From assembly GCA_011109175.1 (NCBI GenBank), contig RDEW01000011.1, positions 939,406 through 973,409 on the forward strand: a stretch of 34,004 bases of DNA. The letters are read 5' to 3'. The notes below the pieces were generated by a model. It was not told the origin of the DNA, did no database searches, and worked only from the letters and a program-made list of their open reading frames with translations. Source of the DNA: Dicyema japonicum. Taxonomy: Eukaryota > Dicyemida > Rhombozoa > Dicyemidae. Below are positions 10,297-22,320 of this stretch, in pieces (position 1 is the first letter of the stretch; each line of letters opens with the position of its first letter). A program made the translations under genes and the position numbers.

Positions 10297-12254
10297 AGAA
10301 GAAATTAACTGAAGAAAATGATGACTGACTAATTAGGTGATCACAATTTCCATGATTGCTCATTTTACTTGCCTCCTTAAGCCCTCACGCAATTACTTCA
10401 TTCATCGTCCTGTGCCTTGTATTACTTCTAGTACTTCTTCAGAAGAGTTTGTGAAGTCTTTTAACGTCAACACCAATGGTTTGTGCAACCATTGAGCTCG
10501 AACCAGAAGCGTCGCCCAAGTGTTCTGAGCAATCCACAAAGAAATGCCCAGAACTACGCACCGCTTTCACTTGTGGAGTCACGTCAATGTTGATCTAATT
10601 TCTGTTTAATCGCCTTAAAGGTATTGACACAAAAAGATCTTCCTAGCCACGTGGGGTCATTTTTAAGGGAGTTGAGATTTTTCTGTATAATAGAANNNNN
10701 NNNNNNNNNNNNNNNNNNNNNNNNNNNNNNNNNNNNNNNNNNNNNNNNNNNNNNNNNNNNNNNNNNNNNNNNNNNNNNNNNNNNNNNNNNNNNNNNNNNN
10801 NNNNNNNNNNNNNNNNNNNNNNNNNNNNNNNNNNNNNNNNNNNNNNNNNNNNNNNNNNNNNNNNNNNNNNNNNNNNNNNNNNNNNNNNNNNNNNNNNNNN
10901 NNNNNNNNNNNNNNNNNNNNNNNNNNNNNNNNNNNNNNNNNNNNNNNNNNNNNNNNNNNNNNNNNNNNNNNNNNNNNNNNNNNNNNNNNNNNNNNNNNNN
11001 NNNNNNNNNNNNNNNNNNNNNNNNNNNNNNNNNNNNNNNNNNNNNNNNNNNNNNNNNNNNNNNNNNNNNNNNNNNNNNNNNNNNNNNNNNNNNNNNNNNN
11101 NNNNNNNNNNNNNNNNNNNNNNNNNNNNNNNNNNNNNNNNNNNNNNNNNNNNNNNNNNNNNNNNNNNNNNNNNNNNNNNNNNNNNNNNNNNNNNNNNNNN
11201 NNNNNNNNNNNNNNNNNNNNNNNNNNNNNNNNNNNNNNNNNNNNNNNNNNNNNNNNNNNNNNNNNNNNNNNNNNNNNNNNNNNNNNNNNNNNNNNNNNNN
11301 NNNNNNNNNNNNNNNNNNNNNNNNNNNNNNNNNNNNNNNNNNNNNNNNNNNNNNNNNNNNNNNNNNNNNNNNNNNNNNNNNNNNNNNNNNNNNNNNNNNN
11401 NNNNNNNNNNNNNNNNNNNNNNNNNNNNNNNNNNNNNNNNNNNNNNNNNNNNNNNNNNNNNNNNNNNNNNNNNNNNNNNNNNNNNNNNNNNNNNNNNNNN
11501 NNNNNNNNNNNNNNNNNNNNNNNNNNNNNNNNNNNNNNNNNNNNNNNNNNNNNNNNNNNNNNNNNNNNNNNNNNNNNNNNNNNNNNNNNNNNNNNNNNNN
11601 NNNNNNNNNNNNNNNNNNNNNNNNNNNNNNAGGGGGTCGTTGTTTGTTGAAAGTCACATGAAATCCCCTTGGGCTGCAAGTCAAACTATATCCCCGAGAT
11701 ACGAGAAGAAACCTTTCCCTTTGGAGTTGATTAATCCAGGACTCGAGACGCTAACGTGATCTGAAATCGGTTGAACAGCAACTAAAAAGCAGCTGTGATG
11801 TGCTAACAGCAACAGAGTAAGTATAAAGAGGTTAGTAGACAGAATCTTTTCAGGGTTTTTCGTATTTTTATGTCTTCTCACATTCTTCTTTTTCATTAAC
11901 AGGTTTGAATTTTCTTTCGGTTTACTTTTAAGTAGCATTGTGTTTTGTTATTTCCCAGTGATCGCATTCCAACCTTGATTTTTCTAGTGTCGCACGTGTG
12001 GAATATGTTTCTACATTTTGTTGCTAATAATTCCAGAGGAAATCATCTAGATTCCCTTAACATGGACTGATCACCAGATCCTATAAGAATATCTGAACGC
12101 ATGATGTCAATCGGCAAAAGAAGCCACTTGAAAGCTAGGTTGATGAGTCTTTAGGATTTGAAGGGTTTATGGAATGCAATACTTTTGCTTTGTTTTAAAT
12201 GCTAATTAATTTTATCAAAACAGGACCAGATAAGTTCTAACCATTGATCCCCGC
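10297..12254. other. Gap-bearing intergenic DNA
   Basis: Bases 10696-11630 are a run of 935 N. The flanks 10297-10695 and 11631-12254 show no gene, no RT motif and no repeat I can identify. Open frames reported across the N run are meaningless. Confidence 0.6.
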
Positions 12255-13105
12255 TGACATAATTGATGGGGGCTGTTTCTCACGATAGAAAAGGAGATCA
12301 TTTTGAGGAACCATGGGTTTCACAGACCTCATGGTTTCTGAGTGTAGCCAGACGATTTATTTTTTGAATGAGTGGTGATTCCACAGCTAATCGCGTCTCG
12401 AGCCACAGCACGATTGACTATGTTGCTAAGTCATCATTATTGCCTCAGGACCACTGGGTTAAGAAAGAAGTTTTTCTACTTCTCGTTAGCATGGGCGAGG
12501 AAACGGACTCAGAAAACAACGGAAGTTCTAAATAAACGAGGTTTCAAATACACGTAGGATTTGGGTTCAAATCTTGTCCAGCCCAAAAATTGAAAGAACT
12601 CGATGATCATTAGAAATAAAATTAGTTTAACTGTTCCCCATTGAATTTTCGAACGTTAGTCATTTATTTACCTCCTGTCNTGACATAATTGATGGGGGCT
12701 GTTTCTCACGATAGCAAAGGAGATCATTTTGAGGAACCATGGGTTTCACAGACGTCATGGTTTCTGAGTGTAGACAGACGATTCATTTTTTGAATGAGTG
12801 GTGATTCCACAGCTAATCGCGACTCGAGCCACAGCACGATTGACTATGTTGCTAAGTCATCATTATTGCCTCAGGACCACTGGGTTAAGAGAGAAGTCTT
12901 TTTACTTCTCGTTAGCATGGGCGAGGAAACGGACTCGGAAAACAACGGAAGTTCTAAATAAACGAGGTTTCAAATACACGTAGGATTTGGGTTCAAATCT
13001 TGTCCAGCCCAAAAATTTAAAGAACTCGATGATCATTAGAAATAAAATTAGTTTAACTGTTCCCCATTGAATTTTCGAACGTTAGTCATTTATTTACCTC
13101 CTGTC
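12255..13105. repeat. Direct duplication of about 425 bp across a single N (12680)
   Basis: Copy one is 12255-12679; copy two runs from 12681 to about 13105. They differ by scattered substitutions of a percent or two. Each copy includes a short match (ATTGCC then CCACTGGGTTAAG, at 12434-12470 and its counterpart) to the LINE 3' tail seen elsewhere. A B-box-like GGTTCAAATC lies in each copy, but no convincing tRNA folds around it. This looks like an unmerged haplotype or contig overlap. Confidence 0.8.
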
Positions 13106-13482
13106 TTTTCAACTGAAGGAAACCAATGATCAACAGGGAAGTTCCAGCCAAAAGCGAACACTCCCAATCGAGGTGGATCTTGTGTGGTAGGTCCCTGAAA
13201 TACGAGTCCTTAAAACTGCACAACTTCCCAATATCAAAGAAATTGAAGTATCATGGATTATGAAAAAGCGGATTTGCATGGTGGCTGGTAGTATTGCTCA
13301 GTCTTGTCGATGAGAGACGAAGGAAACTTAAACCAACAATTAGACCCAAGACGAAGTAATTATAAAATAAGGTAGAAGGCCCTACTCATTTAGTCTGGGG
13401 GAACTTAAGCAGAATATTAATCGGCAATAATAATTAATACAAAGATAACTTTGTATCGAAAATTATTAAATTTGTTAGTAAT
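13106..13482. other. Intergenic DNA downstream of SLC6 copy A
   Basis: No gene or repeat recognised. This is the 3' flank of the minus-strand transporter gene. Confidence 0.5.
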
Positions 13483-15644
13483 TCATAAGTTTGTAGAGAA
13501 ATGTGGATATCGTATTCCATCTCTGTTAACGTCAAGAACTGGACCATAATTCGCGTCAGGAGTAAAGAGACTTCTCACTGACTAACGAAATTAGTAATAA
13601 AATTACATTTCCTTCTTTTATCACTTTAACGAAAAATAAATAAAAAGCATAAACTGGAATCATTATTATTACCGCCAAAAAGATAAACCAGCCGAGAATT
13701 TCAGAAAATTCTGGCATTGGGACGCCGTTGTATGATGTTTTTTTGTAGGTCACCGCGGAAAACAAAAAAATCGCCTTTGGAAATTGTTAAAATAATAAAT
13801 ACGATTAAGACCAATGGAGATGTTACGAACCAAGTGAACTGCCAATAACGATTCGGAATAGACCCCGACATCATTGATAAATCTTTGGAAAAATTTTTGA
13901 TTCCATAGATCCAAGAAACAGCCAAAACTTCGCAAAAGGCAATAATGACAAGAGATAGACCAGCTGCCTTTTTGTCCAACAAGGTGACCCAATAAACCCC
14001 TGCCTGTACAGCTTATAAATAAATTGACGAACTTGAGTCGCCTGAGGTAGTCCAAAAATGAACCAAGCAGCACATAAGAATAAGGTAGTAATTATTCTCC
14101 GTTTCTTAAGGAATTTGGATGAATCAAACACAACTGAAAGAAATGTTTCGTACATGGCAAACTAGAAAACTGAACTAATTAAATTACCTGGCTATCAAGT
14201 CCAACAGCTATAATCATCAGAAAGAGTAAGACAGACCACAAATTCGATGCAGGGAGAGTGACCAAAACTTCTGGATAAACGACAAAAATTAGTCCAGCAC
14301 CTAAAATATTATAAAAATTGACTACGAACCATCAGCAACAACTTTATCGACTGGAAGGCCAGTTTTATAACTTAAATAGCCAATAATCGCAAAAACAGCG
14401 AATCCTGCATAAATGCTTGTAAGGCAATTCACCAGAGCACAAATAACAGCATCTCTAATTTTTTATATTTCCCTACTTAAACCTGCTAAATTTATTATCG
14501 AACTCATTATAAGAAGAGTAAAGTAAAAGAGATCCGAATCCAATACCTAAAGAATAAAAAATTTGAGTAGCTGCAGCTATCCAAACAGTTCCGTCAGCCA
14601 ATTTAGACCACGTGGGTTTTATAAAATAAGTAATTCCTTTTAGAGCTCCCGGTTGCGAAGCTGTTTTGCCAAGAATGATTGAAATCAAAATATACGGTAA
14701 AATTGCTGTAAAGTACACAATCTACAGTAATTAAACTATGATACTTTTCCACTAGATTTAATGCCTTTGGAAAGACAAATAAACACAATCAACCAAGCAA
14801 CCCCCAAAGCCCCAAGAACAGCGGGAACAAATTTTCCAGTGTCAGCAATACTTTTTGTTTGCTCAAGGACCTTGTTCCTAAAATAGTTAAATCAAAAATA
14901 CGTCCAAAATTCCTCAGAAGGTGAGATTCCACTGTAGGTGGAGCAATTGAATTCTCTCCATAAAGTATCCATACTGATCTCTGAATATAATCTTTTCTCG
15001 CTCAAAAAATGTTTAATCGTTTCATTGTCACACAAAAAATTTTTGTTGATTTTAGCTTAAAATTAAAAAGATATAAAACTGAGACTTCCTATTCCCAGTG
15101 AAGTTATGTTGTATTCAAGTTCTACTGTCCTATCAGTGCAGTTTCCAGTGTTCCACGGATTTCCACATGTCTTCCAAGGAATTTCTGGAAAACAAGAATA
15201 ATATAAGTAAACGAATGCCCAAGAAATTATCGTGTTATAATACATTGTGACAAGGCCTGACATTAAGCCCATAGAGTAGCCAATTCCTAAGACATATAAT
15301 ATTTTGATACCCTTGAAAATTGGCACCATTGAAAAGGCTAGTAGAGGTCGAGCTGAACTAAACTGCCCAGTTCCGAACTCCAGATGGAAAAGTGGAATTC
15401 CAGCAAGAAATAAGAAAATCACATAAGGTACCAAGAAGGCCCCTATAGATATATTATTTAAAATACCTCCTCCGTTTGAGTATGCAAGGTAAGGAAATCT
15501 CCAAATATTGCCCAAACCAACAGCATAACCAATTACGGAGAGCATAAATTGGAGATGATTCTCCCATTTTTCATGCGACTAAGATAATTATGAAATATTA
15601 ACAGAATCTGAGGATTTGTCTGTTTGCTTTTTCTTTATGCTCAT
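13483..15644 (-). CDS. SLC6-family Na+/Cl- coupled transporter, complete, 12 exons (copy A)
   Basis: This is a plasma-membrane symporter of the neurotransmitter/amino-acid family. Exons (5' to 3') are 15644-15603, 15578-15467, 15442-15080, 15055-14902, 14877-14745, 14721-14483, 14454-14330, 14300-14188, 14161-14033, 14003-13803, 13774-13607 and 13581-13483. Eleven introns of 23-29 nt are removed, giving 625 aa, the usual family length. Landmarks are NIWRFPY (residues 38-44) in TM1, the extracellular loop 2 cysteines 144 and 153 with NCT, NIT, NET and NCS glycosylation sites, ATQIFYSLGIGFGS in TM6, SSYN in TM7, and GLDSQF (Na2 site) in TM8. The TM1 position that is Asp in monoamine carriers is Gly35, which favours an amino-acid-type substrate (GABA, glycine or similar). 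The serines expected to bind chloride are present. The C-terminal tail ends GIRYPHFSTNL. Substrate cannot be fixed from sequence alone. Confidence 0.95.
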
Positions 15645-15906
15645 TTTTAACGTCAACAAATTTCCGATATTTATATTTGAAATCTAAAATACTTTCTGGT
15701 TTTTTTTGATAAAAACCACAAACAAATATATTTAAATTGTCTGAAATTTTACTGGCTCAATAATGATAATGCATTTATTTTAAGTGCGACCAATAGCGTC
15801 AGACATTTTAATTACTTTCGTCATCCTATTTCAGCACTTATGATAATCATTCCGGCTTAATTTAACTGTTAACTTATTAAATTACAGAAATTAATCACTC
15901 ACGTTT
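15645..15906. promoter_or_regulatory. 5' flank of SLC6 copy A, partly shared with copy B
   Basis: AT-rich DNA upstream of the start codon. Patches resemble the DNA upstream of copy B, for example TGTCTGAAATTTTA, GATAATGCATT and GCGTCAGA against the region 23885-24080. The gene duplication therefore included some upstream sequence, now much more diverged than the coding part. No core promoter element can be called with confidence. Confidence 0.4.
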
Positions 15907-16108
15907 CATACCGCAAAATTATATTCATGTGAATTATAAAATTTCTCAAATATTTGCAGTAATTTTACAGCAGTGATAATATCATGAATAAGATAATAAA
16001 TCAACGTCATACCGCAAAATTATATTCATGTGAATTATAAAATTTCTCAAATATTTGCAGTAATTTTACAGCAGTGATAATATCATGAATAAGATAATAA
16101 ATCAACGT
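15907..16108. repeat. Perfect 101-bp tandem duplication
   Basis: Units 15907-16007 and 16008-16108 read identically, beginning CATACCGCAAAATTATATTC. No gene overlaps them. They could be a recent real duplication or an assembly repeat. Confidence 0.9.
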
Positions 16109-16246
16109 CATTCGACAAATTTATATGATGTGATTAGAAAAATAAATAATTAGTCACCAAATCAGTCTTCGTATTTTTATCGCTTTTAAAAATAATTTTC
16201 ATTTGCTTTAGAAAAATAAATTTCATAAACTCGAGTGGGCAGAATT

Positions 16247-16478
16247 AAAAATATCTTTGTCCATTAATTACTAATGACTTTGATATTTATCTAGATCACA
16301 AGGATATTTATGACTTTCTTTATCAACGATTTAATCCTTAAAAACTACCAATTCGGTCCTGGAAAATATCTTTGTCCATTAATTACTAATGACTTTGATA
16401 TTTATCTAGATCACAAGGATATTTATGACTTTCTTTATCAACGATTTAATCCTTAAAAACTACCAATTCGGTCCTGGA
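16247..16478. repeat. Perfect 116-bp tandem duplication
   Basis: Units 16247-16362 and 16363-16478 appear identical, beginning AAAATATCTTTGTCCATTAA and ending TTCGGTCCTGG. It lies only 138 bp from the 101-bp duplication of the same style. Confidence 0.9.
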
Positions 16479-16489
16479 GAGACAGAGCT

Positions 16490-17035
16490 GCTTTCTGCGA
16501 AATGAGCCAAGGCCCTTCTCTTAGTTTTAAAATCCTATGAGAGAATCAGCTTCACAAAGGCGTCATACAGTCTGATTATAGGGAAGAGACTAACTGAACG
16601 TCGTTCTATTTATTCGTTGATTAATTTAGTCATAGTCACTGTCGATAGAAATTTTCCCATGGTGATATCTTCGGTTTCTTAGACCTCCCCCATCTTTCGT
16701 TTCTACGTGATTCTATCCCGTTGAGCTTGACAATCAACATTTTCCTAGAGGATCCGGCGCCATCTCAAGTAGATGTCGGAGCACTCCCTAGTCATTTAAG
16801 ATAAAGTCCACGTCGTCAGCGTACACACAAAGAGCTGATTCAAAATAATGACGAATAATAAGAAAATTTCCCTGAGATGTGCCCACTGTTGTCATGATTT
16901 TCCGAGGCAGGGATTTTCCAATGCGAACCCTTAGCCTCGTTTTTGAGAGAGGAGTTTGTATCAGTGCTTCAATCAATTTTCGTGGCGTGCAGTGTCAAAA
17001 GCTCTTGTGAGATCTATTCCACGGATTGTTGCTGC
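16490..17035 (-). mobile_element. LINE relic with internal deletions (same type as the 3.2-4.7 kb element)
   Basis: The minus strand reads GIDLTRAFDTARH (about 17033-16990), then IEALIQTPLSKTRLRVRIGK and TTVGTSQG, then jumps to FESALCVYADDVDFIL (about 16850-16800), with the stretch between missing. Further downstream IRLYDAFVK parallels the C-terminal region of the element at 3.2-4.7 kb. Here the catalytic box is YADD. Frameshifts and deletions make it non-functional. Confidence 0.75.
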
Positions 17036-17291
17036 AATTCGATACCAAAGTTTTTAATAAGAAAAATCTTGTAAGCGATCTCAAAGTCTTTAATCGCGTT
17101 GGTAAGTTTTTATATTTTTTAGAATAGGTGAGGTTAAAATTCGGGAACATAGAGGAACGATCCCAGAATAAGTCCATGGTTCTACCAAACCATTGGTCAG
17201 CTATCAATCAGTTTTGTGTGTGCGAATATTAACATTCAATCTTTTATTAAAAATGTAAATTATGAAATAAAACAAATTCGTCGAATTTCAG

Positions 17292-17880
17292 AATTATTGC
17301 CTCAAGACCACTGGGTTAAGAGAATATTCATTTAAGTGATCCCAGACCGACGTGGGAGAGGTCGAAACTGAGAAGCATCTTGAACCGCTCTCCATAACGG
17401 GTTCGGAAGCTTTTCGTATCTCGTGTGATTTCTGAGGTATCTTACAAAAATATCATAAGGAAACTGTTTAGCAAGCTGGTTGTCCTTACGAATTTTTTTT
17501 TCAAGTCAGACTAGGAATTAAGGCCGATGATTCTGTTGGCGTCTCCCTATGGTCAATTTTGGAACAGAAAATGGCCATTGACTACGTTGCACTCGCACAG
17601 TTCAATACTAAAGGGACAAATTGTATGTAGATAATGGATAGGGATCCAGCATTGTTTCAAAAGCTTTTGCGACGATTTTAGGATTGTCATTATCCTCATC
17701 GCTGCTTTCATTTAGTTTCCCCATGCTTGGGGGGAAAATGTCCCTGATCAAACAATCTCCCAGGATGTTTGGTGTCCTATTGACAAGAATAATCGTATGA
17801 TTAAGGATTTTGTAGTCCCTTTTGCACGTAGCAAACAACGCTACAACCGACTGTTGGGGAAATCTCAAGGCGTAGTGGAG
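17292..17880 (-). mobile_element. LINE relic: RT C-terminal piece plus conserved 3' tail
   Basis: The minus strand carries VVALFATCKRDYK...VNRTPNILG, the region just after the RT palm where related copies read TPKILGV. It ends at 17292-17372 in the shared 3' tail (GGGATCACTT...CCAGTGGTCTTG). The two arms of the tail can still pair through G-U changes. The frame is broken. Confidence 0.65.
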
Positions 17881-20312
17881 AACTTGAAGATATGGCGATT
17901 AAATTGCATTTCGTCTCGATGAATAGAGTTCTTATCCCCCAGAAAGTGTTAAACTCATTTGATTAGTCGACTCATGACAAAATATTGAATTTGATAAAAA
18001 ATGAACTCTCTTATTTAATATTTGTCTAATCGATTCTAAATTGACCTTTTCCTCTTAGAGAAGTTAACTCCCAACTCACCTCGATCCCCTCTCCACTTCC
18101 ACCCGCAATGGAATGTCCTGGTAACTAATACATGCTAGTTATAAAAGTTGGTTAGAAACAGAAATATACTTTTTTATTAGACACCTTGATTCCATTTTTT
18201 GTTCAATCAGCAAACTCCTGAATTTTCTTAAGTAAAACGATTGGATCTAAGTCTTCGTCGTCTTTTCTACAAATGACTCATCCATTAAAGAGAACCCCAT
18301 TTTAGGTAAATTTTAGTGAGGTAATTCCAATGAGGTTATCTCAATTTGTTCACAAAAAATTGTTAAACTGGATTGTTATTATAATTCACTTTCCCAACAA
18401 GAAAGTTATATCCTTTACGTCGTTTGTGCCACCTCAGGATTATCCGACCTGTTATACTCTTCCACGCTAGACATTGCTATTTTTCGGAGGCTGTCTGTTA
18501 AACTGGATTATTTAAGAAAATTAAAATTTGTTATTAAAAAAAATAAAATCAACAAGTTCACATTATTGTACAAAGATGTTTTAATATTTTTAGTGACCAC
18601 AGAGTTCTAAATAAAAAATGACAGTAAAGTTAGTGAGATATTTGAAACGGGTGATTTCCTGACTTTACGCACTCTATCTAGTTCCTTCGGCCAGAGTGTG
18701 GATCCAATGATGCCTCTATGAATAGAAGGCAAAACAGAAAGGAAATCCTTCGACCAATTAGGTAACGGTGTTGGAGTTGAACACACAGCCAATGAAGAAA
18801 AACACTCTATTTATTTAACCCCAGGCTTACAATATTTGGTAAGCTTGGCACAATCAGACACAACTAATTAATCCAAACAAGAAGCCCAAGGGAGAAGTCT
18901 GCTTGTGCTGACCAAATCCAGGCTTCCGCATCCGAAGAGAGGTGGAGAAATATATTCCCCTCTTCTATTTTTATCACACGTCCTACCGTCGCGAACATCA
19001 CTTCATTTATAGGCGGAAGAATTTTTATAATGTTGTCCAGGGAGATAGGTAGGAAGATCCCTTTCAACTAATGTATCGTGCCATAAGGACTCGTATCCTC
19101 ATGGGCGGAATCTGTTTGACGATAATTGACATTCGCTGAAAATTACATCTTTCGGATTCGAACCCTCGACTGTCAGATCCGATTTCATATGTAAAGTGAC
19201 GTCATAATTGAAGCATATTTTGGAAAATCATTATCTGAATAAAAAAAGACAATTCAACGATCAATCAGCTACGCTTCACATTGAAGAAGTGACGGACTCG
19301 AGAGACATCAGAAACCTGACATTATGGACAAAAGAACCACCGGATGCGCGTAATATCCGAGGTCTAATCACATCCAGTCTGACTTGAAAAATAGTAAAAT
19401 TATCTGTCAGAAGCTCCACGTGTAAGATGATGTTGCTAATAATATTCAATGAGGTATCCTTCTCTCTATTTCCCTTCAAAAATAAATTTCCATGCAAACC
19501 AATAAGCTTTAATTGTAGAGAAAGTCAACTGGATTCAACGGAGAGCCTTCCGTCTTTCTCCCTTGTCAGAGTCAATTCCTCGTCACTCCTTTCCTTTGAG
19601 TCTACAGGAAACAATGTCCACGGTTATTTCATTTCTGAATAGATGCAGGAAACCTATTTGGAAGCGAAATCATTCATGAAGAAGAATCAGCCCTGAAGAA
19701 GGACATCAGGATCAAGTTCTCATACAGTCATATGAGGAGACGCTTTCGGAAAACGGTAGGATCCACTCGAGAATTCAGAATTTGTTAAAAGCTTGAATCA
19801 CATAATCAGTTAGCTATAACATTTTCCTTCTCTGACGTCTTGGAGTTCTTAAATGAATAAACTGTAGTTCAGTTGGTACCTTGCTATTCTCACGAGCAAA
19901 GGGATTTCAAAAAACATAACTTCATTCTTAATTCTATCGAATTCAAGGTCACTTCTTCCATAGTTTGATACCTAAATTAAGATTTGGCATCAGGATTCAT
20001 AAATGGGAAAAAAACCGAGTAAAATTATGAACACTTTTTTCGATCTCGGATAATATATTCAAGTTCTTCTACACTTCATTTAACAGAAAATATCAATTTG
20101 GTTGTTCAGAGACAACTTCATTTGCTGTCTATAACATTCAGCCTTTGTAGAATTTCCACCAGTAAATAATTTTCTTATTCGGCCAACGGCAGACAAGAAA
20201 CGCAAACTGGTTAAATCACAATGTTCTAGAAATTTGATGAAAAACTCTTGTTTCACAACGGCAAAAAAGATCTTTATTATAGAAAAAATAATTATTTAGA
20301 CTAACTACTTTT
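17881..20312. other. Long stretch without a recognised gene
   Basis: Several minus-strand frames look mildly protein-like, for example VGRVIKIEEGNIFLHLSSDA (within 18864-19067) and IHRGIIGSTLWPKELDRV (within 18607-18792). I could not join them by tiny introns in a consistent frame or match them to a family. A B-box-like GGTTCGAATCC on the minus strand near 19155 does not fold as a tRNA. No RT motifs are visible. Confidence 0.45.
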
Positions 20313-20654
20313 CCTTACGTGTCTTCGTTTCTTCCATTAGAAAAGATTTTTGCGACTCTACTATCATCCCCCGTAAGCATCACAAGAGAACTTACATTTC
20401 TTAGAGAAAATAGTATGTCACCGTCAATATGTTGGACGGCGCTGTGTGATCCCAGTTCCCGCAACCAAACGTGCCATCCTAAGCCTTACGTGTCTTCGTT
20501 TCTTCCATTATAAAAGATTTTTGCGACTCTACTATCATCCCCCGTAAGCATCACAAGAGAACTTACATTTCCTAGAGGAAATAGTATGTCACCGTCAATA
20601 TGTTGGACGGCGCTGTGTGATCTCAGTTCCCGCAACCAAACGTGCCATCTTAAG
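20313..20654. repeat. 171-bp tandem duplication
   Basis: Units 20313-20483 and 20484-20654 both start CCTTACGTGTCTTCGTTTCT and differ at a few bases. On the minus strand they probably belong to the 3' part of the adjacent LINE relic. Confidence 0.88.
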
Positions 20655-21502
20655 CCTGTGTGTCTCCATTGATCCCACTATCTAACGGAAATGTCTTCGT
20701 TGATCCTTGCAGAAGAAGACGATTGGAGAAGGAAATTTCTTAGCCAACCGATTTTCTTTTGCGTGAAACAGTGAGAGGCTTAGTGGGTGTCCATCTTCCT
20801 CGCAAATGCATAGAAATCCGGAACCACATCTACGAGTTGTAGATTCCGTCAGCAGGGGAGGTATTTCTGTTTCACATTGTGGTCCCAGCATACATGTTCT
20901 TTTCCTTCGCAGTAAGTTTAGTTTTTGGATAGTGGCCTCTGATAGCGCGAATCTCCACGCAGCAGAGGCATATTCCACAGCCGGGGCTATCTGGAGGAAT
21001 GTGGTTCCGATTGCTTTATTCATAATCGCTGGGGTCTTCTGGATGAGGGCCCGTGTGACATTCAATTTCTGTAGTCCTTTGGTGAAGACTTGTTTGCCAT
21101 AGGTAGGTAAAATTAAGCAGCCTGTCGTATGTCACTCCCACGATTGAGGGGTTTCTTGTGACAGGTATTCGAGTATGTCCGATGAAGATTTCTGGTTCTT
21201 CTTTAGACCGCCGATCGGAGGTGAATAAACTGCATGATGATTTTGAAGCGGATACCGCGATACCGAGACACGGTTACAATCAACCAATCGTGGATACAAT
21301 TTACTTTCATCTGTGCGAGTAAGACTGCTTCTGATGTCGAACTGCTTCTTGTTGCAATGATGATATCGTCAGCATAAGAAAGCAGTAGGAAGTCCTTGTC
21401 AATGTCTGCTGGCAGGTCGTGGAGGAAAAGGTTGAATAGAGTGGGGGGGACAAAAACGAACCTTGGGGCACTCTGTTTGGTAGTAAATCGTTGGACACTC
21501 AT
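20655..21502 (-). mobile_element. LINE relic, RT palm and connection region
   Basis: The minus strand encodes LFNLFLHDLPADIDKDFL and LLSYADDIIIATRSSS (about 21430-21340), the RT catalytic box, preceded by a degraded PQG region. It resumes with TRALIQKTPAIMNKAI and VEYASAAWRFALSEATIQKL (about 21060-20900), a region found C-terminal to the RT in jockey/CR1-like elements. A frame break separates the two parts and the 5' end is missing. Confidence 0.8.
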
Positions 21503-21535
21503 GAACTATTGTTTTACTTTAAAAACATCATTACT

Positions 21536-21945
21536 TAATTTATAACAAAGTATTGTTAAAAATTAGACATTTAAAATTATTTTTTACTCCAAAAACAATG
21601 ACCGTTTAACGAACAGGCAACGTATTTACAGTGACAGTATTTTCCATTAACCATTGAAAATTCTACAATCATGATAAACCTTCGTCTTCGTCATGTTAGC
21701 ACTCAAATCATTCACGTTTAGCNTAATTTATAACAAAGTATTGTTAAAAATTAGACATTTAAAATTATTTTTTACTCCAAAAACAATGACCGTCCAACGA
21801 ACGGGCAACGTATTTACAGTGACAGTATTTTCCATTAACCATTGAAAATTCTACAATCATGATCAACCTTCGTCTTCGTCATGCTAGCACAAATTATGTT
21901 ATCTGTTATCTTCGTCGTGTTAGCACTCAAATCATTCACGTTTAG
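21536..21945. repeat. Direct duplication of about 187 bp across a single N (21723)
   Basis: Copy one is 21536-21722; copy two starts at 21724 and carries an insertion of roughly 37 bases near 21885-21920. It has the same form as the other lone-N junctions. It lies just 3' of a minus-strand gene end. Confidence 0.8.
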
Positions 21946-22320
21946 CTCTGAGTCATTTGGTTCACCAACTCTGTAAGTTCTGTGGCATCCAGATAGGACA
22001 TATCTTGGAGCTTTTTGAAATATTTAATAAAAGCTTCATAGAGGGGGCTGTTGGGTTGAGTAACTGCACCCACCAACTTCCTTCTGATTATAAACTAATT
22101 TTCGGTTTTATGGAATACGAATGGTTTAGAAATTCTACGGATTTTTAAAACTCGTATAAATAGAAATTAAGTAGTTTCGGTGTCTACTGACAAGGGGAAA
22201 CTAAAAGATTAACCCTCCTTATTCTACTTAGCCATTCCCTAAAGGAGTTCCCACAAAAACACAAACTGGACGTTTTCTTTCATTTCCTCTGGTTCAAGAT
22301 AAACTTGTGTTATCTTGGAA
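21942..22320 (-). CDS. 3' end of an unrecognised multi-exon gene, cut by a gap
   Basis: The last exon (22094-21942) encodes KLVGAVTQPNSPLYEAFIKY, KKLQDMSYLDATELTELVNQ and ends MTQS with stop at 21944-21942. A 24-nt GT-AG intron (22095-22118) joins it in frame to an exon ending KIRRISKPF. Further upstream, tiny-intron candidates at 22201-22227 (27 nt) and 22239-22262 (24 nt) bracket coding-like DNA including QVYLEPEEMKENVQF, but I could not connect this to the last exons in one frame. The 5' part runs into the N run at 22321. I do not recognise the family. Confidence 0.42.

Noticed and set aside
10584-11684. Long open frames across the N run
   Set aside because: They are created by untranslated N bases, not by sequence.
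12480-12590. A-box and B-box-like words suggesting a tRNA or SINE
   Set aside because: Spacing is about 80 nt, no cloverleaf forms, and the only second copy is the lone-N assembly duplicate.
19130-19215. B-box-like GGTTCGAATCC on the minus strand, possible tRNA
   Set aside because: The T stem does not pair beyond two bases, the acceptor arms are only about 50 nt apart, and there is no A box.
21957-22148. Plus-strand open frame starting MVHQLCKFC
   Set aside because: It is the shadow of the minus-strand exon, which has the more protein-like composition and a 24-nt intron.
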